From Psychrobacter sp. GP33 (GTDB taxonomy: Bacteria > Pseudomonadota > Gammaproteobacteria > Pseudomonadales > Moraxellaceae), in assembly GCF_014119005.1 (NCBI RefSeq), contig NZ_JACGYX010000003.1, positions 248,001 through 312,000 of the forward strand: DNA of 64,000 nt. The letters run 5' to 3'. Positions 63,082 through 64,000 of the stretch are shown here, in pieces. Made by a program: the position numbers and the translations under genes. Below the pieces are notes generated by a model. It searched no databases. It was not told where the DNA came from and saw nothing but the letters and a program-made list of their open reading frames with translations. The number at the start of each line of letters is the position of its first letter. Position 1 is the stretch's first letter.

Positions 63082-63600
63082 TCAATACAATAATTCTTTA
63101 GCGACCATGCGATAAGTTTCGGGAGTAGATTTAAATTTACCAACACTCTCAACGCTAAAGTTATGTTCAAAGAATTCGGTTAATCCCGCCTTTTCTAATG
63201 GAGTGGGTGATGTGCTACTAGGCGAATTGGTCAGGGTTACCAATCGAAAGCTTGCATCACGCAAGCGGGTGAGGGCGGGGATAACGTCAGGATGGGCTGG
63301 CATGTTGCTTAAGTGCTGTTTTAGTTCGGTGATGCCGCTGTCTATAATCTCTATCTGATGAATAGTCGCTATCATCTGAAAGGCACCGGCACCAAGCTCA
63401 CCAAAGGGTGTATGAAGTCCGGATAACGTCATGGTTTGTGAATATAAAACCAGCTGTGCAAACCATTCACGCATAATGGCTCGATCGCCGAATACGCGCT
63501 TAAATAACGGCTCGAGACTGGTAATATCGAGTAAGGTCTCGTTGACATCGAATACGATAATAGATGGAAATCCATTCTGAGTTATTTTGTTCTGAGCCAT
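63082..63600 (-). pseudogene. C-terminally truncated HAD-type haloacid dehalogenase
   Basis: 172 residues of a type II haloacid dehalogenase-like protein. Motif I is IVFDVNETLLD with the nucleophile Asp, motif II LVTLTNSP, and the lysine motif VESVGKFKSTPETYRMVAKEL. The protein then stops (LLY), about 50 residues before the normal end, so the last HAD motif with the metal-binding Asp (AAHxWDxxGA in the family) is absent. Beyond the stop, another frame on the same strand is open to about 62918 and reads a helical, non-HAD sequence (NHRDYVLRSIENLYAKI), as if a deletion had joined two genes. Activity is unlikely. Confidence 0.62.
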
Positions 63601-63785
63601 GAGGCATCCTTTTTCGTATAGTCGATAAAATAAGGGCCATAATATAGCGTGGCTGCTTAACTTTAACTGGACGGTAAGGACTATTTAAGATGAAATTGAG
63701 TAATTATTCAAATTTATGCTGTCGCGTTTATCGTGCTGTCATTAGCTACTCACTGATCGCGACTTTGAATAAACTGGAATCCATC

Positions 63786-64000
63786 ATGGCTCGTGCAACC
63801 CTTCATAATCGACAAGACTCTTTAGATCGAGCTTTACAGCTGTTCTGGTAAAAGGGTTTTCATGCTATGTTTTTAAAGGATATAGAAAAAGCGCTCGATA
63901 TACGCCCTGGTAGTATCTACGCCGCCTTTGGTAGCGAGGACGTGCTATTTCAAGAAGCACTGGATTATAATGCCCGTACGGCAATGGTTGAGCTAGAACG
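63786..64000 (+). pseudogene. TetR-family regulator with in-frame stop, running off the window
   Basis: The frame reads MARATLHNRQDSLDRALQLFW, then TAA at 63849-63851, then continues in the same frame KGFHAMFLKDIEKALDI and PGSIYAAFGSEDVLFQEAL. This is the first helix and the helix-turn-helix of a TetR regulator of the LFWxKGYxxTSLxDIxxA type. One base change from CAA (Gln) to TAA explains the stop. The rest lies beyond the right edge. Re-initiation at the ATG of HAMFLK would lose the first helix. Confidence 0.8.

Overview
The window is a chromosomal stretch of an AT-leaning gammaproteobacterium, most likely Psychrobacter or a close Moraxellaceae relative. This is inferred from gene content: a TyrA-AroA fusion behind pheA and hisC, a rubredoxin gene followed at short distance by what looks like its reductase, short-type CysE, CpxP/CpxR/CpxA-like genes and SfcA-type malic enzyme. 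No rRNA, tRNA, IS element, prophage or CRISPR array was seen.

Layout. 1-16.8 kb is housekeeping: rubredoxin, apt, transaldolase, the aromatic block pheA-hisC-tyrA/aroA, rarD, folB-folK, cysE, ytoQ, and dnaE with a stand-alone Hpt protein and trmJ behind it. 17-26.2 kb is a trans-4-hydroxyproline catabolic cluster on the minus strand: epimerase, D-hydroxyproline dehydrogenase, DapA-like deaminase, aldehyde dehydrogenase, AGCS symporter and a second dehydrogenase paralog. A PAS/AraC regulator is divergent from it. 26.2-30 kb is glcDEF (glycolate oxidase). 30-41 kb carries gamma-glutamyltranspeptidase, a CpxP/CpxR/CpxA-like envelope-stress set, an FadH-like flavin/Fe-S reductase, a DedA protein and a GDSL autotransporter esterase. 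41-52 kb is accessory: arfB, an amidohydrolase, arsC beside a wrecked arsH, mgtC, a LytS/LytTR two-component system convergent with a YfcC-family carrier, a protein of acidic hexapeptide repeats, and a frameshifted DUF1810 gene. 53.7-58.4 kb holds four genes in the order bhcA-bhcB-bhcC-bhcD, the beta-hydroxyaspartate cycle. A bacterial M14 carboxypeptidase, a hypothetical gene, malic enzyme, a truncated HAD gene and a TetR gene with an in-frame stop follow.

How it fits together. GlcDEF oxidises glycolate to glyoxylate. The predicted BhcABCD enzymes turn two glyoxylates into one C4 acid without losing carbon, and malic enzyme could send C4 acid to pyruvate. The hydroxyproline cluster would feed 2-oxoglutarate into the TCA cycle. 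The window therefore looks like a scavenging region for small organic acids and amino acids.

The observations most worth a second look are: (1) the beta-hydroxyaspartate cluster, with a terminator-like hairpin between bhcC and bhcD; (2) two 9-bp direct repeats exactly 21 bp apart upstream of the YfcC carrier, matching the geometry of LytTR operators; (3) a +1 frameshift in a DUF1810 gene lying inside a perfect 26-bp inverted repeat, the signature of a quasipalindrome template-switch mutation; (4) the unrecognised SDKEDK-repeat protein with a duplicated IYQWATKLKD module; (5) several decaying genes (arsH, an EamA-like transporter, DUF1810, HAD, TetR). All function calls are from reading the sequence; no database search was run.
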